A stretch of DNA of 64,000 bases from Balanoglossus misakiensis (Eukaryota; Hemichordata), in assembly GCA_040954595.2 (NCBI GenBank), contig CM082588.2, positions 12,462,001 to 12,526,000 of the forward strand, in the 5' to 3' direction. The position numbers were made by a program, and so were the translations under genes. Shown here in pieces: positions 1 through 9,236 of the stretch. The notes under the pieces are model-generated. The model saw only the letters and a program-made list of their open reading frames with translations. It did not search any database and was not told the DNA's origin. Numbering within the stretch: the first letter of the stretch is position 1; every line of letters starts with the position of its first letter.

Positions 1-383
1 GCCGCGGCCCTAGCGGAAAATACACGGTGGTATTCATAAAAGGCCATGCCACTAAAACGATGCGACATGTCGACTATGTCCCTCTGGTATGAGTCCAATT
101 CCTCGCGGCGATTCGGATAAACCTCGCACATAACGTTCTTGTAAACCGAGAAGGCGAGAATGAATTCTTGTATTGTGAGCGAGCGAGCAACCCGTGTATC
201 ATGCAAAGGTCGTAGCGACAGGGCCTCATCGCCGATTACAATGTGACGCTGGCTATCGTTGAAACTGTACCCCAGAATGAGGAGGCATGCCAAATTGACA
301 TCCTTACCTGCGAAGAGAGGGTGATACCAGTTCGACGTGCGGTAAATTTTCCGAGGAAATACCGTGAGAACGGAGCAGGTCAT
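1..383 (-). pseudogene. Retroelement ORF1-like coding segment, runs off left edge (DIRS-type suspected)
   Basis: Reading the minus strand, a frame stays open from about position 383 to the window edge. It contains short motifs such as WYHPLFAGKDVNLA, LTIQEFILAF, NVMCEVYP and FYEYHRVFSARAA. From memory this resembles the ORF1 (gag-like) product of DIRS-type tyrosine-recombinase retroelements, which often has this block before a zinc knuckle; no search was possible. It is in a different frame from the minus-strand ORF at 304-849 that leads into it, so either a frameshift near 340-383 or a small intron separates the two. The sequence CAG/GTAAGG at the stop of the first ORF could be a splice donor by chance. 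The 3' part of the element lies outside the window. Confidence 0.5.
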
Positions 384-849
384 TGGTAGCGCCAGAATGG
401 TTGTTGTTAGTGGCCGAGCCCCGGCCGCCATCTTGGAAAGCGTTGGTGTTTTGCTCCATAGGCGGATGTGACGTCACCGGCGATGACGTCATGGGTGCGT
501 TGTTGCTGAACCCTGGATTTTGCTGTTCCAAAACTAAGCGCGTCAGGTTGTTGACAGAGTCTTGCAGAGATGTAAACATGGAAGTAGTTACATAATTGTT
601 TTGCTGCTCTTGCCTACTGCCTTGGGGGACGTCGGAAAATTCAGGACTGGAACGACGATCGGCTGGAACTTCGTTGTTGTAGCCCTGAACAGAAGTCGCA
701 CAGTTCTCAGTGACCAGTCTATTCAGATCGGTGGTACTCGGCGACGCAGACACGGCATCCGGTGTCGCTGAAGAACGGGATTGAGCTCGGGTAGTCGGTC
801 TGACGTACGGCTGAGCTGTTGGGACTCGTGATCGACGTCTGGCGGGCAT
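304..849 (-). CDS. N-terminal part of a retroelement ORF1-like protein, low complexity
   Basis: A minus-strand ORF. I choose the start at 849 (MPARRRSRVPT) rather than the longer start at 981, because the upstream extension is hydrophobic and unlike the rest. The product is about 181 residues: a basic start, then Ser/Thr/Asn/Gln-rich low complexity with a short helical stretch (SLQDSVNNLTRLVLEQQ) that could be a coiled coil. It ends at a stop at 304-306 just after the reading passes into the frame annotated at 1-383. A disordered N-terminus before a conserved core is common in retroelement gag-like proteins. Host-gene origin is not excluded. Confidence 0.5.
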   Translation of the reverse strand: MPARRRSRVPTAQPYVRPTTRAQSRSSATPDAVSASPSTTDLNRLVTENCATSVQGYNNEVPADRRSSPEFSDVPQGSRQEQQNNYVTTSMFTSLQDSVNNLTRLVLEQQNPGFSNNAPMTSSPVTSHPPMEQNTNAFQDGGRGSATNNNHSGATNDLLRSHGISSENLPHVELVSPSLRR

Positions 850-1023
850 TTTTTCTTCAGTTAGAACACATAACGACGAAGAATGAAAAGGTTGAAATGG
901 AGGAGTTACGTAGTAAATAAAGACGACGTGACCTGGCTCAAGCAGAGAACTGAATGAAAGAGTGAATGAATGGGGAAACAAAGGACGGCCAGTCTGACGC
1001 TAAGGGCCGTGTGCACAGGCCAA

Positions 1024-1080
1024 GCTGATTGGTCGGAAACGAAGCAGTAAAGGTCAGCACCAGCGGCGCTGATTGGTCGA
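1024..1080 (-). promoter_or_regulatory. Two CCAAT boxes upstream of the minus-strand ORF
   Basis: The 11-bp block GCTGATTGGTC occurs twice, with ATTGG at 1028-1032 and 1072-1076, 44 bp apart. On the minus strand these are CGACCAATCAGC, strong matches to the NF-Y CCAAT box, about 175-230 bp upstream of the chosen ATG at 849. No clear TATA box was found. Promoter function is inferred from motif and position only. Confidence 0.45.
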
Positions 1081-1195
1081 GGAAATGGAGGAGGGGCTAG
1101 TGAAGACCACCTCGGTGTGTTCACAAAAAACATCTGTGACACAACACAGATTTTACTTGTAGTTTTACATATTTTTTGAGTTCAACAGCTATGCT

Positions 1196-1768
1196 ATACA
1201 TGGTGTCCTGAGAAGTCGACCAGTATGAGAAGTCGGTATCTGCCAGTACGAGAAGTCGGCCTGTGGGAGAGAACCCTGGTACTTTGTGTTATATAACTGT
1301 TTCACTACGAAATGTTTCCTTGATGTACAGGAGCTGAGATATTTGTACAAATAGCCGATGAATTTTAAAACTGTCTGTTCACTTTGCATGTACGTCACCG
1401 GGGTACGTCAACATCAGTCACCTGCACTTCTTGCGCTGCGCCAGTAGTCTGTTCCTCGTCACGTTTGTTTGTTTGGTGTTGTCTCAAAGTATGCATATAC
1501 ACATACATCTTCTATGTATTTTAGTAGGATACGGGGCTGGGGAACTGGTACGGATGCCAGACGCCATTATTTGAAATGACGCCATTGTGTTGTCAAGAAT
1601 TTGGGAAATCCGTCCAAATGAAAATATTTAGTGCAATTATATTATAAGTAATCTGGGTCATCACTGCACTATTCGGGTACAAGTTCAACAACTGGCCGAC
1701 TTCTCGTACTGGCCGACTTCTCATACGCGCGTACTGGCCGACTTCTAATCTGGCCGACTTCTCATGTA
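1196..1768. mobile_element. Foldback element with iterated AAGTCGG motifs, unit A (empty of nested MITE)
   Basis: The left block (about 1208-1263) has three GAGAAGTCGRCC-type motifs and the right block (about 1692-1765) has four GGCCGACTTCTC motifs in inverted orientation. The blocks bracket about 430 bp of non-coding DNA. Subterminal motif arrays in inverted orientation are typical of foldback or MITE-like elements. No ORF or transposase is present. The interior matches units B-D except that it lacks their nested MITE; the empty site reads TAGTAGG/ATACGGGG near 1530. Confidence 0.55.
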
Positions 1769-1948
1769 TTCCTATACATTAGTGAAAATTGGGGAAACTG
1801 GTGTTTTCAGACAACTTATGAAGTCCCTTTCGCAATATTAACTCTAAAACAGCGGGTGATATTCCTTTTAAAATTTAACCAAATAAGCATACTTGAACTC
1901 TGTCATATCGGCAAAACACTCACTACACAAGCTGCTGTTATTCTACAG

Positions 1949-2165
1949 ACATGACATGTGCTGATTGCGGCGTAGGTAACTACTGTCCAGATGGGTCAGA
2001 CAGCCCCATTCCTTGTCCATCAAGTTATTATGCTGACACAGCCACAGAAGTATCCTGTACCCCTTGCGATCCAGGCTGTCAGTGTGCAGCAACATCACCC
2101 ACTTGCCTGCACATCAAGAACCTACTCTCTGGGACCATCAACAACATGTACTCCCCTTCTACCAG
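1949..2165 (+). pseudogene. Exon G0 (GCC2/GCC3-type cysteine-rich), frameshifted, unit A
   Basis: The acceptor TTCTACAG is followed by a frame reading TCADCGVGNYCPDGSD and PCPSSYYAD, typical of GCC2/GCC3 (ephrin-receptor-like) modules of extracellular proteins, which have paired CxxC and CPxGxYC motifs. After CQCAATSP the frame breaks. One extra base around ACTTGCC moves the module's natural continuation (ACTSRTYSLGPSTTCTP) into another frame. The exon is 217 bp, that is 216 plus 1; without the extra base it would be a class 1-1 exon ending CCA G/GTTTGT. The same extra base is in all four units. The uncorrected frame runs on to a stop at 2290-2292. Confidence 0.7.
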
Positions 2166-2253
2166 GTTTGTAGTCATCTTAGTCGTAAAAACATATTTAA
2201 GGTGTTCTACCAGGTTTGTAGTCGTCTTAGTCGTAAAAACATATTTAAGGTGT
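2158..2253 (+). repeat. 48-bp tandem duplication across the G0 splice donor (unit A only)
   Basis: Two adjacent 48-bp copies start TTCTACCAGGTTTGTAGTC and differ at one base. Each carries the CCAG/GTTTGT donor, so unit A has two candidate donors, at 2166 and 2214. Units B, C and D have a single copy. Confidence 0.85.
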
Positions 2254-2890
2254 TGCGCATCTCGAAATAAAGGGTCGTCTGATCATGTTTAAATTAATAC
2301 TGATGATACTATGACTTCTAAACATTTAATCTATGGAATAAAAATTGGGGGTCAACCATCTAGAGTTTTGAAAAAGCGCCCTTTATCTAGCACCTCTTTC
2401 AGATTTTGCCAGGCTCGTAGATTTTTGTAAAATGGCCTCAAAAATAAGAATTTTGGGAGGTTTGTCATATTTTTTCACCATTGTAGAATCTAAATGTTCT
2501 GAATTATTTTATTTTTAGCAATTTTGAGATTGATTCATGTTCAGTATGATAATCGCATGTCAATACAACTGTTACATTAAAGGAAAAGTTCAAATCCGCC
2601 TAAAACCACATTGCATCGGTACCTAGTTAAGTTGTCCTCACTTCTGACGCAAAATTTTGATGTGCAATGCACGTGTCTGTGAAATTGACGAATAAAAAAA
2701 TTGTATACCAGTGCAAAATTAAAAACTCCCTGTGCAGCCATCTTGGCAACTGCATACTGGGAAAAGTACTCGGATGATGACGAAAAAGTTTCGGGGTTCC
2801 GTGTAGTGCTAGCCCGGAATACAATGTTGGGTGCAGACTACAACTATGGAAAAGAGATACAGAATGTCATGTGATATAGTAGTGAAAACA
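2166..2890. other. Intron after G0, unit A: no gene seen
   Basis: AT-rich unique intron sequence, nearly identical at the same place in B (17869-18530), C and D. B alone lacks a 17-19-bp stretch near 18158. I see no exon, microsatellite or element ends in it. Confidence 0.6.
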
Positions 2891-3213
2891 ATTATTATAC
2901 ATCTAGTGCCGAGAACAATAGATTTTGGCGTGCAATAAAAAGCCGTACGGAACGGTACGTACGGAACGCGTGTTAAATATGCCTTAGTTTCAAGGCGCCC
3001 CAAACTCACCGTGTACAGGTATGCGTTGTTTTGCGGAAGGTTTCAAGACACCCCCGTTCCAACGCACGTGCGCACACGTAAACAAAAAAGAAAGATGGCT
3101 GCTCACTGAGTCAACAGAGCGATTTTCGATCGATTGTATCGGCATTTTGGGCGTTTTGAAAGCCAAGTAACATGCAAAACAAGAACTAACGGAGATATAA
3201 GATGTATAATAAT
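2891..3213. mobile_element. MITE-like insertion private to unit A
   Basis: The 14-bp perfect inverted ends ATTATTATACATCT (2891-2904) and AGATGTATAATAAT (3200-3213) bound about 323 bp that are absent from B, C and D, where GAAAACA runs straight into AATACACGTTGG. No coding capacity. The interior contains ACGGAACGGTACGTACGG-like GC-richer sequence unlike the surrounding intron. It is next to the hairpin at 3215-3343, and the two may form one composite insertion. Confidence 0.6.
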
Positions 3214-3214
3214 A

Positions 3215-3343
3215 AGGTTATTACGAAAATACCGCAAAGTATGCACTCGGACATTAGCGCAGCGCATCGCCCTCCGCTGCACGTCGGGCGATACTCAGCG
3301 CTAATGTCCTCGTGCATACTTTGCGGTATTTTCGTAATAACCT
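3215..3343. repeat. Long near-perfect hairpin (foldback), private to unit A
   Basis: The left arm from 3215 (AGGTTATTACGAAAATACCG) pairs with the right arm ending at 3343 (CGGTATTTTCGTAATAACCT). The arms are about 50-60 bp with a few mismatches around a short GC-rich centre near 3275. B-D lack it. It is most likely a small foldback MITE; transcribed, it would form a long stem. Confidence 0.75.
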
Positions 3344-3539
3344 CATAATACACGTTGGTTCACGTATTTCAGTGGGTGGATTTTCATGTGTGCGCTATGG
3401 CCGCCAGGCAACCCTCGGTACGGTCAGCTCACAGCCTTGTGAAATACCTGGACTGTTAGACAAAAGATGCTTGTTTTGGACGCTGTCAGACTCAGAGGTG
3501 CCAAATTGATAATTGATACTTTCATTTTTGTTTTGGCAG

Positions 3540-3659
3540 CCATTGATCAGTTATACTCTATGCCTTGTCAAAATGGTGGCACATGCGTTACGCGAGACGG
3601 CTGTTTCCTGTTTGACTGTATGTGTACCGAATGCTTCACTGGTGCCACATGTACAATGC
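3540..3659 (+). CDS. EGF-like exon E6, unit A (open, lacks C1)
   Basis: The acceptor TTTTGGCAG and donor GC/GTAAGT bound a 120-bp class 1-1 exon. It reads IDQLYSMPCQNGGTCVTRDG, then a CMCTECFTGATC block: EGF C2, C3, the extra cysteine, C4, C5, the second extra cysteine and C6. The position of C1 (normally DQC) holds leucine in all four units, leaving seven cysteines. EGF modules of this kind are extracellular, disulphide-bonded binding or spacer domains. Because of the A deletion, this exon follows G0 directly. Confidence 0.75.
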
Positions 3660-3954
3660 GTAAGTACAAACCAATATTATTTTATTCAATGCAAAACACT
3701 TGTTATGTATTATATAATATAAGTACGGTACACATATTAAAGCCCTGGTAACTCAAACTTTGGGCTAGCTTAATGTTATCACTATTTTTGTTTTCGGTTG
3801 CAACTGTGGTTTCTTGTCACACTCTAAAGGATTTCACAGCATTTGGTTTTTCAAAACAGCCCTTTGGTTGTTTTCATGTATACATGTACATGACTGTGGA
3901 GTGTAGTTTGTAGATTCTGTAATTTTGACAATATCTTGACTGCACATCTCACAG
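3660..3954 (+). other. E6-E7 intron, unit A
   Basis: A 295-bp intron with GTAAGT donor and CTCACAG acceptor. It contains the palindromic ATACATGTACAT motif near 3880. No other feature seen. Homologues are 23071-23365, 42199-42493 and 62114-62408. Confidence 0.6.
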
Positions 3955-4077
3955 CTGTCAACCAGTGTCAACCCATCCAGTGTCGGAATGGTGGAAACTG
4001 TGTGCTGACGCCCAATTGGTGTACTGAATTCACATGCTCCTGTACAAGCTGTTACTCCGGCGATTTATGTCAGACAT
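3955..4077 (+). CDS. EGF-like exon E7, unit A (open, all eight cysteines)
   Basis: A 123-bp class 1-1 exon (acceptor CTCACAG, donor AT/GTGAGT). It reads VNQCQPIQCRNGGNC, an extra cysteine in NWC, then FTCSCTSCYSGDLC: all six EGF cysteines plus the extra pair. Together with E3 and E5 it is the best-preserved module of the cassette. No calcium-binding DxxE signature is present at its start, so a cbEGF type is unlikely. Confidence 0.8.
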
Positions 4078-4448
4078 GTGAGTGATTTTAAATTTCAGAT
4101 GAAGAGGAACATAAACACATAATCGGCTTGGTTTCTTCCAACCTGTATCAAACAGTGAATAACGACACAATTTTGGGGAAATTTATTAAGAATGTGTGTG
4201 CCATAAAAAGGGATTGTGTATTTGACCAAACAATAACCTGCACCGTATGGTACACTAAGACACTATTACACCTGTGTCAAAATTTCATTACGTTTCTTTT
4301 GTTGAACATGGAAGAAATTTGTCACAGTGATGTTCTGTTGACCAACTGAGATTTTTACCACTCAACCCTGACTGCACAAATCTGTTTAAAGTATATGTAG
4401 TAAATATTAACTGTACACAATTTATATCACTTTCTCTTCTGTGCACAG

Positions 4449-4565
4449 ATTTGAATCCGTGTCAGCCCAACCCTTGTCTAAACAGTGGATTCTGCCAGCA
4501 AGTGTCCTGCACCGAGTTCAGATGCCAGAGTCCGCGCTGTTTCATCGGAACCACGTGCACTGAAC
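4449..4565 (+). CDS. EGF-like exon E8, unit A (open, C5 replaced)
   Basis: A 117-bp class 1-1 exon (acceptor GTGCACAG, donor AC/GTAAGC). It reads LNPCQPNPCLNSGFCQQVSC, then RCQSPRCFIGTTC. In the C4-x-C5 position the sequence is CQS, so C5 is replaced by serine in every unit while the extra cysteine (PRC) stays. Unit A has TCTE at the end where B-D have TCAE. The intron before it (4078-4448) shows no other feature. Confidence 0.72.
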
Positions 4566-4931
4566 GTAAGCAAACCAGTGTCAGATTTCCCGCACAAAGT
4601 AGAAATCGCTGGGCTTTGTCATTGATATTGTCTCAATAAAGTTGCCTGTGATTGTGCAGCTAACCAAGAGACTTATATGCACTACCGTAGCCATGATGAA
4701 TATTTTCATTGACTCAAATGCTCATCAGTGTAGATGTTGCTATTTTTCCAACCGTAAATTGAAACATCAGAAAGTGATGACACCAAGCTTGGATCAAGTG
4801 GTCTTCATTATCCGTCACACATGAACATGATCACATGGATGTGCAATCTTCTGACAGTCTGCTACAGATTTCACTTCCCACTCAAGTGTGTAAGACCCTA
4901 ATGTGATACTTTTCATTTCTCTCACCCTTAG

Positions 4932-5054
4932 CGATCAACCAGTGTCTTCTAAACCCATGTCTGAATAACGGAGTATATCAGCCACTTCAAGGCTCCTGCT
5001 CAATCTACACCTGCAACTGTCCAACCTGCTACACTGGGCAAACATGTGTTACAT
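4932..5054 (+). CDS. EGF-like exon E9, unit A (open, C3 replaced)
   Basis: A 123-bp class 1-1 exon (acceptor CACCCTTAG, donor AT/GTAAGT). It reads INQCLLNPCLNNGVYQPLQG, then SC, TCNCPTCYTGQTC. The canonical C3 (NGGxC) is tyrosine (NNGVY) in all four units. The intron before it (4566-4931) is missing the C-rich tract that B and D carry at the same place. Confidence 0.72.
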
Positions 5055-5069
5055 GTAAGTCACAAGTTT

Positions 5070-5935
5070 TTATGTCCCATTGGTATATACCATGGGACCT
5101 TATGGGATTGGTTACGTCTGTATGTATGGATGGATGGATGGATGGATGGATGTCTGTATGTCCGTCCACATCAAAAACTTGAAAACCGCAGCGCGTATGA
5201 CCTCGATATTTGGTGTGTAGATGCAGGCAGGGCTGTAGATGGGAGTTTGTTCAAATGAAGATGTCATTGCCAAAAATATGCAAATTAGCTGGGAAAATGT
5301 GAAATTTGTCAAAACTCAAAAACTGGACAACCACTGGTCATATTGATTTGAAAATTGGTATGCATATACCTTATATCTACCTCATACAATCCTGTATGTT
5401 TTGAGCTAATATTATCGATTTCCTATTTTTTATGCATTTTTTTGTATTTTTCCATGTTATTGGTAAAAAGTCTTTGAAATTTAGTATGAAGCTTCCTAAT
5501 GGTTGTCTAAGTAATCATAGTTTTGTTCAAATTGTTGCAAAATTTGCATATCTATAATGTTGAGCAATATTTGCCATTTTTGGTCAAAAAATGTTTTTCT
5601 TTAAAACCTCATGCCAGATTGCTTTGCAATTTGGTAGGCATGTTCGTAGGGGTAACCTAAATAATATGTTGTAAAAAAATGTGATATTTGCATAAATGTG
5701 TTATCGGGGAAACTTTTACAATTTTTGTCAAAAATTGTTTTCTCTGAAACAGCTTGTCCTATTGCATTGAACTTAGGCAGCATTTTCCTTGTAGTGATTG
5801 AAGTAAGATATTATACAATTTTGGTGATATTTGCATATTTGGTTTTTGCCACTTTTGAACAAATATTTTCTGTGAAACTGCTTGTTGGATTGCTTTGAAA
5901 TTAGATTTTTCTCTGATTGCTTTGAAATTTAGGAT
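5070..5935. repeat. Interspersed repeat: (GGAT)n plus degenerate tandem blocks of about 140 bp, unit A
   Basis: The repeat begins near CCCATTGGTATATACCATGGG and holds a TATGGATGGATGG microsatellite (5124-5150). It then has degenerate blocks that each contain a TTTGCATA core (near 5545, 5686, 5829) and a GATTGCTTTGMAATTWG-like core (near 5617, 5757, 5888), so the period is roughly 140 bp. Homologous blocks lie in B (24570-25435) and C (43682-44525) and begin in D (63615 onward). No coding potential is evident. Confidence 0.6.
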
Positions 5936-6995
5936 ATAATTTCATAATACATACCTGTATATGTGCAACTTTTATTCAATTCTGAGATCAGAAAGATTAA
6001 ATATTAAGCAAGTTTTTTGGTAAGTTTCTTTGTTTTTGGTTAGCAAATCTTCTCCTAAACAAATTGTCCAGTTGTTTTTAAAGTTACTATTTACAAGGAG
6101 TTGTTACCTCGAACAAAGACATGTTTACATAACTTAAATAGGCCAGCTGTTACAGAGACCACCAGCTATCAAATTTTAATTCCCAGTGGCAGGTCAGTGT
6201 GTGTCTGTTCCAGGGCTGACTGAAAGAAGTTGCTTCACATATGTGTTTGTACAGACAATTTTTGGTTAATTTTTTTTTCTAGCACCACTTGTAAGACTGC
6301 CATGACACATGACAGTTTATTGGGCATGTTCCTTGTTAATGTTTTTACATTCCATATTTCTATATGGTCAGATCATATCTGCTTGCAAATGTCACCTGTA
6401 ATTTTTATTCTGGTGTGTCACTGTTTCCGCATAATCCTCAAATGTCATCAGATCTCCGAATGTGATGAAAACAGTGTGTTTTGAGTGTTTTTTTAAATGA
6501 CCTTTTGGGTTAAAAGTGGCAAAAATGGCAATTTTGTCTTGAAAGGGGTCAATAAGACTGACTTTTTTGGAATCAGCACCATTTTTTACATTGAATGGAC
6601 TAGTCTGCTCAAACTTTCCTTACCAAAAATTCTGTTTAATCTTCTGTAACATGTATACTAGTATACATGTAGCTGCCTGATAGTTTGTCCTGTGTGTGTA
6701 ATTGCTGAGTGACATAACACATTCTGTGATTGGTGCAGTCACGTAATCACCAATCAGATCGCTTGTTATAAGGAGAACTGCACGACCTTTAACCGCATTA
6801 GCATACCTGATTTTAGGGCTCGATATTACCTCTGAGGACGCAATATTTAAGTTGAAGTTTTTTTCTTTTATCATATTAGAGCAAGAAGACTTGTTTTTTA
6901 TGTAAAAGAAATAGACCCTAATATACAGAGTGCATTTTGAAACGATAGGCAGGTCTGGCCCATAGCCTTATTCTTCATTTTTCTGTCATGCGTAC
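5936..6995. other. Rest of the E9-E10 intron, unit A
   Basis: AT-rich intron. It holds a perfect 22-bp palindrome (ACATGTATACT and its reverse complement) at 6649-6670, also present in B (26150-26171) and C (46042-46063). Unit C has a TTAA-flanked insertion in this intron after the base matching about 6337 here. I see no exon. Confidence 0.5.
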
Positions 6996-7112
6996 GAATT
7001 GATCAGTGCTAACAACCCATGTCAAAATGGCAGCACTTGCCAACCCTAACCTCGTGTGTGGCATTGACGTGTACCTGCCAAGGATGCTATACTGGGGAGC
7101 GCTGTGAAAATT
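6996..7112 (+). pseudogene. EGF-like exon E10, two frameshifts and lost acceptor, unit A
   Basis: Pieces of an EGF module in different frames: IDQC, then NNPCQNGSTCQP, then TSCVALTCTCQGCYTGERC. A two-base shortfall after DQC and a one-base shortfall after CQP break it; both are shared with B and C. Unit A in addition has AC (6994-6995) where B and C have the acceptor AG, so this exon could not be spliced in normally. The donor is GTCAGT. The ends still follow the class 1-1 rule when the shortfalls are counted. Confidence 0.7.
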
Positions 7113-7505
7113 GTCAGTCAGTTTCTTTTGTCAAATTAATCAATATGTGTGGGACTGCTATACATGTATATAAAACAGAATACTGCGATGGAAAATTCTA
7201 TAACTTAATGTTTCAGTGGATATATGACTTAAAGTTAGCAGGATGCAGTAAATTCAACAGACAGTGTAATTTCCTCTTGTGTGAGCTCTGTGCGACTGTG
7301 CCAATGAAAATCTCACCACAAACAAAAATGACAGGTATACACTGTATATTAGCAGCTTTGTCTCTGTAATAGCCATAGTGTTTTGAAGTTGAAAACTTGC
7401 AAAGTGTGCAGTTTTATTCACACTACAAAGGAAACATTGTTGAAACGGATTATCTGTGTACATTGTCAAACTGTACACTTGTCGTGAGATTTATTCTCAA
7501 TTATA

Positions 7506-8627
7506 TTATATCATGCTACAGTCCGCAATTCTGATTGGACGAGAGCTCAATTCAGCGATGCTAAAATACTCAATAATGCACTGCTGGCAGTGGTAAAACG
7601 GGCTTTCTGTTTGCCACCTGGGTTTGTTCTTTAGGTTGTTGTATGTGTTTACACTCATCATGTTTATTGTAGAACCAGGGTCGATCAGTGAGGCAACTGC
7701 TGTTTGTTCTATCTGCACTGTTACTCGAGGCCTCCTGCCATTTGATTGTTGTACAGTGAAGCAGTATTCATCTCCCGAGCTGTCTTCCACTGTATGCACA
7801 GCTTTGACAGTTTCATCCTTGTCTACCCTATTTGCCTTGCCTTTTGATCGGCAGCATTTGGCAAAATGGTTATGTTTGCCACACTTCCTGCATGACTTGC
7901 CTTTAGCTGGACATACTGAGTCATGTGGATAGGTGCCACCACAATAATAACAAGTGGACGGTCCTTTCGCTGGCTGCTGATGAGCTCTCTTTTGTTTATT
8001 TGGTTTCGGGCGTTGATGGCGCTGTTTTCTGACCGCATTCACAGATGCCGTATCTGCACCATTATTTTGGGTTTTCTCCTCAATCCCACTAGCCTGAACC
8101 TCTGATACCTCAAATGAACGGGCTGTACTCAGTAGATTCTCTAGTGTCGTCTCCTCCCGAAGAGCACAACGTCTGAGACGGGCTGATGTGAATCCTCGTA
8201 TGATTTGTGATTTGACCTCTTGATCCTTATTGGTGAAGTCACATATGTTTCTGCTAGGCGTTGCAAACAAGTGTGATAGGCATCAATCGATTCGCCGTTG
8301 TTTTGTATGGTGTCTCTGAAGATGAATCGTTCGTATTCAATGTTCCGTTTGGGTGAGAAGTACGACGTAAGCTTTAATTTGGCTGTTTCACAGCTCGTTC
8401 CTGTATATGGTAGAGTATCAAAGAAGTCGGAAACTTCCTCACCTGCCCAGTGCAATAGCAGTGCACGTTGTCGCTTGTCATCTGTAATGTTGAATGCGAC
8501 AAATGCGTTTTCTACTCTAGCCATGTACTTTTTCCATCTCGTACTGGTGGTTATTGGGTCTGAATAAACAGGAAAACTCGGCATTGACGGCTAGCTGATT
8601 CTCCATGTTCTCCGTCCTCGTCGCCAA
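7506..8627 (-). pseudogene. Truncated Gypsy-type gag and start of protease, unit A
   Basis: Antisense in the E10-E11 intron. The capsid-like part (8141-8584) has ALLLHWAGEEV and FIFRDTIQNNGESIDAYH, wording typical of Ty3/Gypsy gag. After a frameshift near 8245-8270 a second frame (7506-8270) has SQIIRGFTSARLRR, then two CCHC-like knuckles (CYYCGGTYPHDSVC and CRKCGKHNHFAKCC). It ends with the start of a retropepsin whose active site reads LIDPGST instead of the usual D-T/S-G. No reverse transcriptase or integrase follows. It is a dead 5' fragment, present at the same site in A, B and C. Confidence 0.75.
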
Positions 8628-8799
8628 ATATAGAATCGTGGGTGGGCAATAATGACAACACGAGACACCAAGACCGGCATGTAAGAGTGAGAGTGCCTAG
8701 CCTCGTTCACGCACTTTATTCATAATGACCCGAATGTTGCATTACGTCATTTTACAGAATGTATAAAGTATAGATGCTCACTAGTGTTTGGACACTACA
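8612..8799 (-). mobile_element. Candidate 5' LTR and primer-binding region of the Gypsy-type fragment, unit A
   Basis: On the minus strand, about 172 bp starting TGTAGTGTCC (8799) hold a TATA-like TTTATACA, an AATAAA signal, and end just before TTGGCGACGAGGACGG (8612-8627). The last sits where the primer-binding site is expected, just ahead of gag. The LTR length and its 3' border are inferred; no second LTR is visible. Confidence 0.45.
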
Positions 8800-9000
8800 A
8801 TATACATGTGACTGCAGTGTCTTTCCAATCATGAATTTGCAAGGTGTCCTTCGGAGAAAATCTTCTGATTCTCTTTTCTGATTTGCTTTGCATATATAAC
8901 TTAATGATCTCATTTGTTGGAATTCCCTGTCTCAAATTTTTGATGATCAGTCTCTGCCCCATTGCTCATCGTCCCAACTTTCTTGTGTATTGAAAACCAG

Positions 9001-9123
9001 GAATCAACCAATGCGATCCCAATCCGTGCTTGAACAGTGGTTTCTGCCAGATGACATCTGGATCATGTGAACTGTACACATGTTTCTGTCAGAATTCTTA
9101 CACTGGTGACCTTTGTGAACAAA
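9001..9123 (+). CDS. EGF-like exon E11, unit A (open; the only intact copy)
   Basis: A 123-bp class 1-1 exon (acceptor GAAAACCAG, donor AA/GTAAGT). It reads INQCDPNPCLNSGFCQMTSG, then SCELYTCFCQNSYTGDLC: all six canonical cysteines plus the first extra one. The second extra cysteine is serine (QNSY). Units B and C keep that cysteine codon (TGT) but have one extra base right after it and fall out of frame. Confidence 0.72.
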
Positions 9124-9236
9124 GTAAGTTTTGATTTTTTGTCTTGGGTTAATAATTTATACAGTTCAAAGTATCACCATTTCTTTCAATATGTAGATTT
9201 ATTTGTTTTTCTCTACAAGTGTAATCATCTGCATGA

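Noticed and set aside
2738-2746. YY1-like CCATCTTGG near GCATRCTGGGA as a promoter
   Set aside because: Motifs only; in the middle of an intron with no first exon, TATA box or CpG-rich stretch nearby.
3211-3345. CRISPR-like or microRNA-precursor reading of the unit A hairpin
   Set aside because: A single long inverted repeat in an animal intron, with no spacer array and arms longer and more perfect than typical microRNA precursors; foldback MITE is simpler.
6649-6670. Perfect 22-bp palindrome as an operator or origin
   Set aside because: ATGTATAC-type palindromes are frequent in this AT-rich sequence (for example near 3880 and 11040); no supporting context.
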